From contig JBOHSA010000044.1 in assembly GCA_050732995.1 (NCBI GenBank), forward strand, positions 1 through 22,593: 22,593 bases of DNA, in the 5' to 3' direction. Position 1 is the first letter of the stretch, and every line of letters begins with the position of its first letter. The position numbers were made by a program, and so were the translations under genes. The stretch is from JBOHSA01 sp050732995. GTDB lineage: Bacteria; Gemmatimonadota; Gemmatimonadetes; Gemmatimonadales; GWC2-71-9. The notes under the pieces are model-generated. The model searched no databases, was not told the DNA's origin, and saw nothing but the letters and a program-made list of their open reading frames with translations. This document shows, piece by piece, positions 8,043-15,223 of this stretch.

Positions 8043-8095
8043 ACAAAAGCTCGTGGTGCCACCGATCATACTGTTGTGACGTAAGTTACAGCACA

Positions 8096-8109
8096 GGCAC
8101 CGTTCTTGC
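8096..8109 (+). promoter_or_regulatory. Candidate sigma-54 (RpoN) promoter
   Basis: AGGCACC-GTTC-TTGCT: GG at 8096-8097 and GC at 8108-8109 are exactly 10 nt apart, and the surrounding bases match the TGGCACg-N4-TTGCw consensus except at two flanking positions. Start of transcription is expected near 8120, just before the riboswitch closing stem at 8130. No other promoter on this strand is evident for the riboswitch. Confidence 0.65.
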
Positions 8110-8129
8110 TCATTTTTGTGCCCAGAACA

Positions 8130-8215
8130 TCTCTGTCCAGGGCAAACCGTCGGCGACGGCGGGGCGCAAAGCCAAGGGGTCTCGGCGGTGAGCGAGACGG
8201 CCCGGCTGCCAGAGA
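8130..8215 (+). ncRNA. c-di-GMP-I (GEMM) riboswitch aptamer
   Basis: The aptamer has both hallmark strings of the GEMM/c-di-GMP-I class: AGGGCAAACC (8139-8148) and GGGGCGCAAAGCC (8161-8173; consensus GGGACGCAAAGCC). Between them is a 6-bp hairpin (8147-8152 with 8157-8162) capped by GCGA, a GNRA tetraloop. A second helix follows (GTCTCG 8179-8184 with CGAGAC 8193-8198), extended by GGG/CCC, and then GGCTGCC (8204-8210). The closing stem TCTCTG (8130-8135) pairs with CAGAGA (8210-8215). The ligand-contacting G corresponding to G20 of the Vibrio Vc2 aptamer is G8141, and the stacking A47 is A8168. Both are the canonical bases, which favours c-di-GMP over cGAMP. It is followed directly by a terminator and not by any gene. 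Confidence 0.88.
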
Positions 8216-8224
8216 ATCCGGCAG

Positions 8225-8268
8225 CGGCCCCGTTCCTGGTAGAGAGCAGCGGGGCCGTTTCATTTGTT
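8225..8268 (+). terminator. Rho-independent terminator, expression platform of the riboswitch
   Basis: CGGCCCCG (8225-8232) pairs with CGGGGCCG (8250-8257) across a 17-nt loop, followed by TTTCATTTGTT. The base of the 5' arm overlaps GGCAGC (8220-8225), which can pair with GCTGCC (8205-8210) at the 3' edge of the aptamer. The two structures could therefore compete as a terminator/antiterminator switch; the direction of control cannot be decided. Confidence 0.75.
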
Positions 8269-8333
8269 GCGCCTCGCGACCGAATCGTACCGTTCACATC
8301 GGGTTCTAGGGCGCACGATGTCGGACGGGCGGT

Positions 8334-8363
8334 AACCCCCTGGGGGAAACCCCAGGGGGTTTT
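8334..8363. terminator. Strong hairpin terminator, possibly bidirectional
   Basis: A perfect 12-bp stem (8334-8345 with 8350-8361) is capped by GAAA. On the plus strand it runs into TTTTC, a better terminator tail than on the minus strand, where only two T follow. It lies immediately beyond the stop codon of the acylase gene and would also stop any plus-strand transcript that passes the riboswitch terminator. Confidence 0.75.
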
Positions 8364-10693
8364 CACTTCACCAGCCGCAGGGTGTCCCGGGCGACCAGCT
8401 TCTTCAGCTCCAGGGGCAGAACCCACAGCTCGCCCCGCAACCATTTCGCGGTCTGATCCCGGTAATGTGGCGACAGCGGGTGTCCCGATTGCCCCCCTGG
8501 GAGGATGAACCCTCCGCCTGGGCCGTCGACGTCGCCGAGATCCACCACATGTCGCAGCGAGGGACCCCAGGTGCTGCGGAACGGCGGCTGCCCTCGGCTC
8601 GAGCTGGAGACATTCACGGTGAAGTTCCCGCCTGCGGCCGCGAGCGGGCCGACACTGAACCGCACCAGCCGCCCAAGCAAGGGTGTTGCGGCGAGCGGGT
8701 GCTCCATCACCGTCTCATGCACGCGGCCCCACGGCGCCACATCTCCGCGGTCCAGAACGTGCCGCATAGCCAGCCGGCTCAGCGTCTGCAGGTCTTCCCG
8801 ATCGGACGTGCCCGCGTGGTCGAACCACGGGCTCTCTCCGCGCGCCAGCCAGCGATGCAGCGGCCACGCGGGCCAGTAATCGGTCGCATCGTCCTGGAAC
8901 GTGAGCCTCTGCAGCTCCCGGTACCAGGCCCAAAACAGCGTCGGCTCGATTGCCTCGACGTGCATGGCGCCGGTCCACGATCGGAGGCGATCCGCGAGAT
9001 CCGCCCGACCCGCGTCCAGGGCGGCGCGCGCGGCCAGCCCCTTCATGGCCCGCCCGAACGGGTCGACAACATCGAGCTGGTGTCGCGACACCGACACCGC
9101 CGTTGCTGGAGAATCGGCCTGGAGCAGCTCGCGAATCCGCTGGGCCCGATAGGGCAGATCCCAGCTGCGCGTCAGCACGAACGGAAACGCCGGACCCACG
9201 ATCCGATTGTTGGCCGTGACGATGAACCCCTCCAGCGGGTTCAGGGCACGGGGCAATTCCTCGCTCGTGAGGTAGCGCTCCCACCTACCCTCCTCGGTCC
9301 AACCCCTAGTTGGGGTGATACCGTCTCCCCCCCCCCTGCGCCGTACAGGCACGTAGCCTGCCAAGACGTAGGCGATCACTCCGGTTGCGTCGGCGTAAAC
9401 AACGTTTTGCTCGGGGCTCCGGAACGCTCGGAGCGCTGTGGCGAAGCTCGCCCAGCTGGTCGCCCGCGCCATCGCGACCAGCGCGCCCAGCTCGTCCGAC
9501 CCCGCGTCCTGCCCTACCCAGCGCATGGCCAGGGCGCGATTCGAATCCAGCCCATCCCCCGCGTCCACCAGCGGTCCGTGGCCGGTGCGCCGGCGGGCGT
9601 ACACCACTGGTTGGGGTTCACCCTTCACGTTGATCGTCTCGGCCACCACCTCGACCGTGGCCCAACCCGCCGCGGTCCGATATCGAGTCGAATCGGGCGA
9701 GAGCTGCTCCACCACATAATCGACGTCGTCGACCATGCCGTTGGTGAACCCCCAGGCGACGTGCCGGGTGTGCCCCAACACGACCACCGGGGCCCCGGGG
9801 ATCGTCGCCCCGACGACCTCGTACCCTGGTGAGTGAGCGCCCACAAGGTACCAGACCCCCGGGGCCCGGAGGGTCAGGTGGGGGTCGTTGGCGAGGATGG
9901 GCTTGCCGGAGGCGGTGCGGCGACCGGCGATGACCCAGGAGTTGGAGGCCGCGGGTGGGGGTGGGGTCCGGCCAGGCCCTGTCCTCAAGGGCAGTCCAGC
10001 GCCGAGCGCCGGCGTTCTGCGAACGCAAGGCGGCTGGCACGGGTACCCGGCGACGATGACCGGCGCCGTGTCGGGGTATTCCGGAACCAGCTCCGCCGCC
10101 CGCGCCGCGCCCAGCTGCCGGGCGGCGGTGGCCAGTTCCAGCTCGTCCCCGCTGGAACGGAGGTCCCAGGCTTGGAGCACCCCGACCTCCTGGGAATGCA
10201 ACGGCTCCCAGGGCTCCGGCGCATGGCCCAGGAGGCGGAATTCGAGAGCGCGATTGCCCCGTCCGAGCCAGGCGTTCACCCCCCGGGCGTAGGCCGCTGC
10301 CAGTCGGCGGCTTGCGGGTCCGATCCCCGCCCAGCGGGCCAGCGCGATCCGGCGGAGCTCGAGCTGGCGAAGCGCCCGGTCGCTCGCCACCGTCTGCGCG
10401 CCGAACAGCTCGCTGAGCCGCCCCTCCGCGGCATGGCGCAGGAGGTCCATCTGCCACATCCGGTCCCGGGCGTGCAGGTAGCCGAGGGCGGTGAAAAAGT
10501 CGGAATCGGACGCGGCGAGGACATGGGGGACCGCGAGCGAGTCCCAGAGGACGACGACCGAGTCGCCGAGCCCCGCGACCGGCTCCCGGCCGCCGAGCGG
10601 CGGCAGGCTGGACCCAAGCCAGAGGCGCGCGGCCCCGAACAGGGTGAGCACCACCACTCCGGCGATCCCGAGGATCCCGAGCGCGCGCTTCAC
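8363..10693 (-). CDS. Penicillin-acylase-family amidohydrolase (Ntn hydrolase, S45)
   Basis: A 776-residue protein. The N-terminus has a basic start and a single hydrophobic helix (ILGIAGVVVLTLFGAARLWL), indicating export or membrane anchoring. The alpha-chain part has ALGYLHARDRMWQMDLLRHAAEGRLSE split over conserved blocks (about 69-95). A proline-rich linker (about 216-248) precedes the new beta-chain N-terminus at Ser250 in AASNSW, the expected autocatalytic cleavage site and nucleophile. Typical beta-chain motifs follow: ILANDPHLTLRAPGVWYLVG, GVTIPG-like GATIPGAPVVVLGHT, WGFTNGMVDDVD and the late TANNRIVG. Relatives hydrolyse beta-lactam side chains, acyl-homoserine lactones or other amides; the substrate here is unknown. 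The GTG start overlaps the purA stop as GTGA. Two cysteines (CQPPC) lie in the linker. Confidence 0.9.
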   Translation of the reverse strand: MKRALGILGIAGVVVLTLFGAARLWLGSSLPPLGGREPVAGLGDSVVVLWDSLAVPHVLAASDSDFFTALGYLHARDRMWQMDLLRHAAEGRLSELFGAQTVASDRALRQLELRRIALARWAGIGPASRRLAAAYARGVNAWLGRGNRALEFRLLGHAPEPWEPLHSQEVGVLQAWDLRSSGDELELATAARQLGAARAAELVPEYPDTAPVIVAGYPCQPPCVRRTPALGAGLPLRTGPGRTPPPPAASNSWVIAGRRTASGKPILANDPHLTLRAPGVWYLVGAHSPGYEVVGATIPGAPVVVLGHTRHVAWGFTNGMVDDVDYVVEQLSPDSTRYRTAAGWATVEVVAETINVKGEPQPVVYARRRTGHGPLVDAGDGLDSNRALAMRWVGQDAGSDELGALVAMARATSWASFATALRAFRSPEQNVVYADATGVIAYVLAGYVPVRRRGGGDGITPTRGWTEEGRWERYLTSEELPRALNPLEGFIVTANNRIVGPAFPFVLTRSWDLPYRAQRIRELLQADSPATAVSVSRHQLDVVDPFGRAMKGLAARAALDAGRADLADRLRSWTGAMHVEAIEPTLFWAWYRELQRLTFQDDATDYWPAWPLHRWLARGESPWFDHAGTSDREDLQTLSRLAMRHVLDRGDVAPWGRVHETVMEHPLAATPLLGRLVRFSVGPLAAAGGNFTVNVSSSSRGQPPFRSTWGPSLRHVVDLGDVDGPGGGFILPGGQSGHPLSPHYRDQTAKWLRGELWVLPLELKKLVARDTLRLVK

Positions 10694-11985
10694 GTCACTT
10701 CGATGATTTGATCGCGGCGCGTGCCGACGCTGACGTAGCGGATCGGGGCGTGGGCGAGGTCCTGCAGCCGGTCGAGGTAGGCCCGGGCGGGCGGGGGAAG
10801 CTCGGCGAGTCGCCGCACCTGGACGAGGGAGCGCTGCCACCCGGGGAGCGTTTCGTAGACCGGCTCCACGCGCGTAATCCGCTCGCTGTCGGCCGGCATG
10901 TTGTCGCACTCCGCGCCGTCCAGCCGGTACCCCACGCAGACCGGGATCTCGGCGAAGGCATCGAGCACGTCGAGCTTGGTGACGGCGAGCCCGGTGAGGC
11001 CGTTGACCCGGACGGCGTAGCGCACGACGACGGCGTCGAACCACCCGCAGCGCCGAGGCCGGCCGGTGGTCGCCCCGAATTCGCCACCGAGCTCGCGGAT
11101 GCGCGCCGCCACGCCCGGCTCGGCCTCGGTGGGCAGCGGCCCGTTCCCCACGCGGGTCGTGTACGCCTTGACGACGCCCAGGACGGCGTCGATGGCCGTG
11201 GGACCGATTCCGGCCCCCACCGCCGCGCCTCCCGCGGTCGTGTTCGACGAAGTGACGTAGGGATAGGTCCCGTGGTCCACGTCGAGCAAGGCGCCCTGCG
11301 CGCCTTCGAGCAGCACCGAGTCGCCCCGGGCGAGCGCTTCGTACACCACCCGGCCCGCGTCGATGGCGAGCGGCAAGAGGCGGGGCGCGAGCCGCGCCAG
11401 CAGGGCCGCGTGCTCCCGGGGGTCCGCCCGCTCGGCGCTGCCGAGCAGCTGGAGCACGGCGTTGGCCGCGTCGACCCGCTCGGCGACGAGCGCCTGGGCG
11501 TGCGCCGGGTTGCGCAAATCGCCTACGCGAATACCGCGCCGGCCGTACTTGTCCTCGTAGGTCGGCCCGATGCCCCGTCCGGTCGTGCCGATCTTCTCCC
11601 GGGTCTCACGGGCCCGGTCCAGCAGCTTGTGATAGGGGAAGGTGAGGTGCGCCCGGTCGGAGACGTACAGCTTGTGATCGAGTTTCACGCCGCGCGAGGC
11701 GAGAGCGTCGAGCTCCACGAAAAACGTGTCCGGGTCCAGCGCCACGCCGTTGCCGACGATGCACATGGCGCCCTGCAGGATCCCCGAGGGGATCTGGTGC
11801 AGCACGAACTCGCCCCCGCCCGCCCCCGCGGTGCCGGTGTCCACGGTGTGCCCCGCGTTGGCGCCGCCCTGGTAGCGCACGACGAGATCGGCGCGCTCGG
11901 CGAGCACGTCGACGATCTTGCCTTTGCCCTCGTCGCCCCACTGGGCGCCCACGACGACGACGCAGTGGGTTTTCGGTCCGAACAT
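10690..11985 (-). CDS. purA: Adenylosuccinate synthetase
   Basis: A 431-residue enzyme that joins IMP and aspartate with GTP in the first committed step of AMP synthesis. The P-loop-like GAQWGDEGKGK (13-23) includes the catalytic Asp18, and GANAGHTV holds His46. Further blocks are IPSGIL, TGRGIGPTYEDK, LLEGAQGALLDVDHGTYPYVTSS, GATTGRPRRCGWFD and the C-terminal SVGTRRDQII. A short Gly-rich insertion (GTAGAGGGE) follows the GHTV segment. The ATG at 11985 is preferred: it gives the usual length and has GAGG 7 nt upstream. A TTG at 12042 is in frame but lies at the predicted transcription start. A promoter and a terminator-like hairpin lie just upstream; the acylase gene follows with a GTGA overlap. 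Confidence 0.96.
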   Translation of the reverse strand: MFGPKTHCVVVVGAQWGDEGKGKIVDVLAERADLVVRYQGGANAGHTVDTGTAGAGGGEFVLHQIPSGILQGAMCIVGNGVALDPDTFFVELDALASRGVKLDHKLYVSDRAHLTFPYHKLLDRARETREKIGTTGRGIGPTYEDKYGRRGIRVGDLRNPAHAQALVAERVDAANAVLQLLGSAERADPREHAALLARLAPRLLPLAIDAGRVVYEALARGDSVLLEGAQGALLDVDHGTYPYVTSSNTTAGGAAVGAGIGPTAIDAVLGVVKAYTTRVGNGPLPTEAEPGVAARIRELGGEFGATTGRPRRCGWFDAVVVRYAVRVNGLTGLAVTKLDVLDAFAEIPVCVGYRLDGAECDNMPADSERITRVEPVYETLPGWQRSLVQVRRLAELPPPARAYLDRLQDLAHAPIRYVSVGTRRDQIIEVT

Positions 11986-12001
11986 GGCGCTGCCTCGCAA
12001 G

Positions 12002-12026
12002 AAAAACGCCCCGGGGGACGGGGCGT
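12002..12026 (-). terminator. Terminator-like hairpin in the purA leader (possible attenuator)
   Basis: On the minus strand ACGCCCCG pairs with CGGGGCGT (12007-12025 plus one flanking A-T pair) around a 5-nt loop and is followed by TTTTTC. It lies 17 nt before the purA ATG and below the purA promoter. It therefore sits inside the purA transcript and is not only an end signal for the lyase gene. Confidence 0.6.
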
Positions 12027-12042
12027 GTGTCTCCTCTGCCAA

Positions 12043-12071
12043 AAGCTAGAGGCGGGGCGGGGGGCAGTCAA
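12043..12071 (-). promoter_or_regulatory. Sigma-70-type promoter of purA
   Basis: TTGACT (12066-12071), a 17-bp spacer and TAGCTT (12043-12048) on the minus strand, with start expected near 12036. It lies in the gap after the DapA-family gene. The leader of about 50 nt contains the hairpin at 12002-12026. Confidence 0.6.
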
Positions 12072-12083
12072 TGCGCGCCGGCG

Positions 12084-12968
12084 TCAGTCACCCGCCACCA
12101 GGGCGGCGATCCGCCGGCGCTCCGGCTCGGAGAGCGGCGGGAGCGGAGCTCGGACGGGGCCGCCGTACAGCCCGACGGCGTCCATCGCCGCCTTGATCCC
12201 TGCGGGCCCGAATCGCCCGTTGATCTCTTCGTCGAGCGGCACGAGCCGTTCCTGGATGACCGCGGCGCGGGCCCGGTCCCCGGCCGCGAACGCGGCGTAG
12301 AGCGCGACGCACTGACGCGCGGCGAAACACCCGATCGCCACGATCCCGCCCGTGCAGCCCAGCTCGAGCGCCGCGCAGAGCAGCGAGCCCGATCCGACGA
12401 ACAGCGCCCAGCGCGGCGCCGCGTTCCGGTAGGCGGCCAGGTGCTTCAGGTCCCCCGATGAGTCCTTGGCGCCGATCACGTTGGCGTGGCCGGCGAGCGT
12501 GGCGATGAGGTCGGGCCCGAGCGCCACATGGGTGTACTTGGGGATGTTGTACGCGAGCACCGGGACCGAGCTTGCATCGGCCACCGCCCGATAGTAGTCC
12601 GCCAAGCTGGCCGGGGAGTGCGCCGGGCCGAAATAGCCCGGCGGCCGCACCAGCACCGCGTCGGCCCCCGCCGCCGCAGCAGTCCGGGTCAGCGCGACCG
12701 CCTGCCGGGTCGATTCCGCCCCGGTCCCCACGACCAGCCACTTGTCCTCGGGCACGACACGGCGCACGGCGGCCACGATCGCCTGCTGCTCCTCGGCGTC
12801 GAGCAGCGGGGCCTCGCCCGTCGAGCCGCCGACGATGAGACCGTCCAGGCCCTCGGCGAACAGGCGAGCGGCGTTGCGCTGCAGGTGCGCCAGCGCGACG
12901 TCGCCCGTGGCGGGGTCGAACGGCGTCGTGATGGGAGCGAAAACCCCCGCGAGCGTCCGCACCGTCAC
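12084..12968 (-). CDS. DapA/NAL-family class I aldolase or lyase
   Basis: A 294-residue TIM-barrel protein of the dihydrodipicolinate synthase / N-acetylneuraminate lyase family. It has the substrate-carboxylate loop GGSTGE (47-52), Tyr140 in AYNIPKYT and the Schiff-base Lys168 in IGAKDSSGD. True DapA enzymes usually carry GTTGE and YNVP-RT. The changes here (GSTGE, PKYTH) resemble 4-hydroxy-2-oxoglutarate aldolase or other NAL-subgroup members, so lysine biosynthesis is possible but not assured. The start GTG overlaps the pilT stop as GTGA. It is the last gene of the trpS-to-lyase run. No other lysine gene is nearby. Confidence 0.85.
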   Translation of the reverse strand: MTVRTLAGVFAPITTPFDPATGDVALAHLQRNAARLFAEGLDGLIVGGSTGEAPLLDAEEQQAIVAAVRRVVPEDKWLVVGTGAESTRQAVALTRTAAAAGADAVLVRPPGYFGPAHSPASLADYYRAVADASSVPVLAYNIPKYTHVALGPDLIATLAGHANVIGAKDSSGDLKHLAAYRNAAPRWALFVGSGSLLCAALELGCTGGIVAIGCFAARQCVALYAAFAAGDRARAAVIQERLVPLDEEINGRFGPAGIKAAMDAVGLYGGPVRAPLPPLSEPERRRIAALVAGD

Positions 12969-14137
12969 GAGGGCGGCAGCATACTCGAGAGATCGTCCGT
13001 GAAGCCGGCGGGCTTCTCCTCGGCCGGTGCCGGCACCCCGGCGACCTCCGCCGTCCCCGCGACGCGGGAGCGGCGGCGCAGCGTGCGCATCTGCAGCTCA
13101 AAATCGGCCGGATTGGACGACGCAGCCACGGCCGTTTCGTAGGTCACCGTCCCGTCCGCCGCCAGCTCCATGAGGTGCTGGTCGAACGTCTGCATCCCGT
13201 ACTGATCGCGGGCGTCCCGGATATAGTCGTGAATCTCCCCGGTGCGGTTCACGTCCTTGATCAAGTCGCGGACCGTCCCGGTACAGATCAGGATCTCGAG
13301 CGCCGCCGCCCGCCCGTGGCCGTCCGCCCGGGGGAGCAGGCGTTGGGAGATCACGGCCTGGAGCGCCTCGGCCAGGCGGAGGCGCGCGATTTCCTGCTCC
13401 TCGGGCGGGAACAGCGCCACAATCCGGTTCACCGTGGTGACGGCGTCCGGCGTGTGCAGCGTCGAGATCAGCAGGTGGCCGGTTTCGGCCGCCTTCATCG
13501 CGGTGTCGATCGTCTCGGCGTCGCGCATCTCGCCGATCAGGATCACGTCCGGGTCCTGGCGCAACGCCGCCCGCAGTCCCATACGGAAATCGTCAGTGTC
13601 CACCCCGATCTCCCGCTGGGTGACCGAGCTGTTGAGGTCCCGGTGCAGGAACTCGATCGGGTCCTCGAGCGTCAGCACGTGCTTGTGCTTGGTCTGGTTG
13701 ATGTGATGGATGATGGCAGCCATGGTCGAGCTCTTCCCGGAGCCCGTGACGCCCGTGACCAGAATCATCCCCCGCTCCGCCGAGCTCACGGTCGCGAGGA
13801 CCGGAGGCAGCTTCAGGGATTCGAAGGAGGGGACGTCGAATGGAATCACCCGCATCACGATCATGAACGACGAGCGCTGCCGCAGGATGCTCACCCGGAA
13901 CCGCCCAATACCCGGCATCCCCCAGGAGCAGTCGTAGTCGCGCAGGCGCTCGATCCGCGCGCGGTCGTCCTCGCTGGGGATCAGGCGCAGGGCGATGGCC
14001 TTGGTTTGCTCCGGGGTGAGCCGTTGCTTGGTGAGCGGGACGAGCTTCCCGTCAATGCGCGCGCGGAACACATCTCCCGCTTTGATGTGGAGATCGGAGG
14101 CGCCGCGGTCAACGGCGGCTTTGATGATCTTTTCCAT
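12965..14137 (-). CDS. pilT: Type IV pilus retraction ATPase (PilT/PilU family)
   Basis: A 390-residue secretion/retraction motor ATPase. The N-terminal PAS-like domain begins ASDLHIKAGD. The RecA-like core has Walker A GVTGSGKSS (129-137), the Asp box LTLEDPIEF (155-163), Walker B DPDVILIGEMRD (195-206) and the His box GHLLISTLHT (220-229). The AIRNLIRE-type motif of classical PilT is replaced by GTVRDLIKD, and the C-terminal tail (about 345-390) is longer and Ala/Pro-rich, so PilT versus PilU is uncertain. It would act as a cytoplasmic hexamer at the pilus base. No other pilus gene is in the window. The ATG directly follows the TGA of the dehydrogenase gene; its stop overlaps the lyase GTG. 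Confidence 0.92.
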   Translation of the reverse strand: MEKIIKAAVDRGASDLHIKAGDVFRARIDGKLVPLTKQRLTPEQTKAIALRLIPSEDDRARIERLRDYDCSWGMPGIGRFRVSILRQRSSFMIVMRVIPFDVPSFESLKLPPVLATVSSAERGMILVTGVTGSGKSSTMAAIIHHINQTKHKHVLTLEDPIEFLHRDLNSSVTQREIGVDTDDFRMGLRAALRQDPDVILIGEMRDAETIDTAMKAAETGHLLISTLHTPDAVTTVNRIVALFPPEEQEIARLRLAEALQAVISQRLLPRADGHGRAAALEILICTGTVRDLIKDVNRTGEIHDYIRDARDQYGMQTFDQHLMELAADGTVTYETAVAASSNPADFELQMRTLRRRSRVAGTAEVAGVPAPAEEKPAGFTDDLSSMLPPS

Positions 14138-15223
14138 TCAGTACCCGGCCTCCACGTCCACGACGTTCATCAAGGGGGTGCCTGCAAGATAGCGCCGGAT
14201 GTTCTCTACGATCAGCCCCGTCTCGCGCTCCCAGAACCGGGCGGTTACGGCGCTGACGTGCGGGCTGACGAGCACCCGGGGGTGGCGCCAGAAGGCGTGG
14301 CCCGGCGGGAGCGGCTCCGTGGCGAACACGTCGAGCGCGGCGCCGCGCAGGCGCCCGCGGTCCAGCAGCTCGAGCAGGGCGTCCTCGTCGAGCAGGGACC
14401 CGCGCGACGCGTTCACCACGATCGCGCCCTGGGGGAGCCGGTCGAGCACCGCGCGGCCCACCGCCCCGATCGTGTCCGCCGTGTGCGGCGCGGCGATCAC
14501 CAGGACATCGCTTTCCGCCGCGAGCCGGGGCAGGTCCGCCGGACCGCCGACCCAGCGAACGCCCGGGAGGGCGCCGCGCTCGGGGTGGCGCCGCACGCCC
14601 GCCACCGGCATGCCCAGGGCCAGCGCGCGGCGCGCCACGGCGCTTCCAATCCCGCTCGCCGTCTCCCCCGCCCCCAGGACTCCCCTCGCCCGCCCCCCAC
14701 CCAGCCCCAGCACCCCCACCCGCAAGTCCCGCAGCTCAGCGACCGGATGCCGCAGGTCGGCGAATTCGTCTTTGAGCCAGCGCCCCGCGCGCTGCGCATC
14801 GATCATGAGATCCAGGCCGCGGGCGAAGTACGCCACGGCCGCGAGCACCCAATCGGCGATCGGCTCGGCGTGGACGCCGGCCGAGTTGGTGAGGACGATG
14901 CCGGTGCCGCGCAGGTGCGGCAGGCTTGAGCCCACCCCGGCGGTCCCGCTGTGGGCCCAGCGCAGCGTCGGCCGGGCGGCGGTGACGACCGCTGCCGGGA
15001 CGCCGTACCCGAGGTAGATCTCGGCGCCCCGTGCGGCGGCCACCGACTCCGGGCTCCCGGAGCCACCATCGCCGTCGGAGGGCGCGGGCGCCGCGACCTC
15101 GACCACCTGCCAGCCGCCTCGCTCCCCGCTTTCCAAGGCTCGGCGAATCGCCGCGACCGCGGGGGGCGGAACGCGCCAGGCCACGCGGGGCGAGGCCAGG
15201 TCGACGACGAGCCGGCGGGTCAC
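14138..15223 (-). CDS. D-2-hydroxyacid dehydrogenase with an inserted NAD-binding loop
   Basis: A 361-residue NAD-dependent 2-hydroxyacid dehydrogenase related to the phosphoglycerate/glyoxylate reductase group. The catalytic triad is intact: R274 (NASRG), E303 (ATEPLP) and H322 (SPHVS). The Rossmann motif should read VGVLGLGGIGSAVARRA, but 15 residues (about 176-190, bases 14654-14698) lie between GLG and GIG, including a second GVLGAG. The insertion falls in the dinucleotide-phosphate loop and could hinder NAD binding; its coding DNA is a C-rich low-complexity tract. The frame stays open. GTG start, overlapping the mgtC-like stop as GTGA. Substrate unknown; it could feed or drain hydroxypyruvate/glycerate. 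Confidence 0.85.
   Translation of the reverse strand: MTRRLVVDLASPRVAWRVPPPAVAAIRRALESGERGGWQVVEVAAPAPSDGDGGSGSPESVAAARGAEIYLGYGVPAAVVTAARPTLRWAHSGTAGVGSSLPHLRGTGIVLTNSAGVHAEPIADWVLAAVAYFARGLDLMIDAQRAGRWLKDEFADLRHPVAELRDLRVGVLGLGGGRARGVLGAGETASGIGSAVARRALALGMPVAGVRRHPERGALPGVRWVGGPADLPRLAAESDVLVIAAPHTADTIGAVGRAVLDRLPQGAIVVNASRGSLLDEDALLELLDRGRLRGAALDVFATEPLPPGHAFWRHPRVLVSPHVSAVTARFWERETGLIVENIRRYLAGTPLMNVVDVEAGY

Noticed and set aside
8050..8066. Minus-strand GGTGGCACCACG resembling the T-box riboswitch core
   Set aside because: No Stem I, specifier loop or antiterminator/terminator pair surrounds it, the region before it is the plus-strand GEMM element, and glycerate kinase is not a T-box target.
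8264..8335. A 23-codon plus-strand frame (TTG start) lying exactly between the two terminators
   Set aside because: No Shine-Dalgarno and a TTG start; open frames this short are common by chance here. It would be the only candidate product of the riboswitch transcript, but it cannot be supported.
8116..8508. A 130-codon plus-strand frame across the riboswitch and terminators
   Set aside because: It runs through the aptamer, both hairpins and the acylase antisense; composition is that of structured RNA and shadow coding.
12040..12042. TTG at 12042 as the purA start
   Set aside because: It would translate the leader hairpin and coincides with the predicted transcription start region; the ATG at 11985 has a Shine-Dalgarno and gives the family length.
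13175..14929. A 584-codon plus-strand open frame opposite pilT and the dehydrogenase
   Set aside because: Antisense shadow, rich in Arg, His and Gly, with no family signal.
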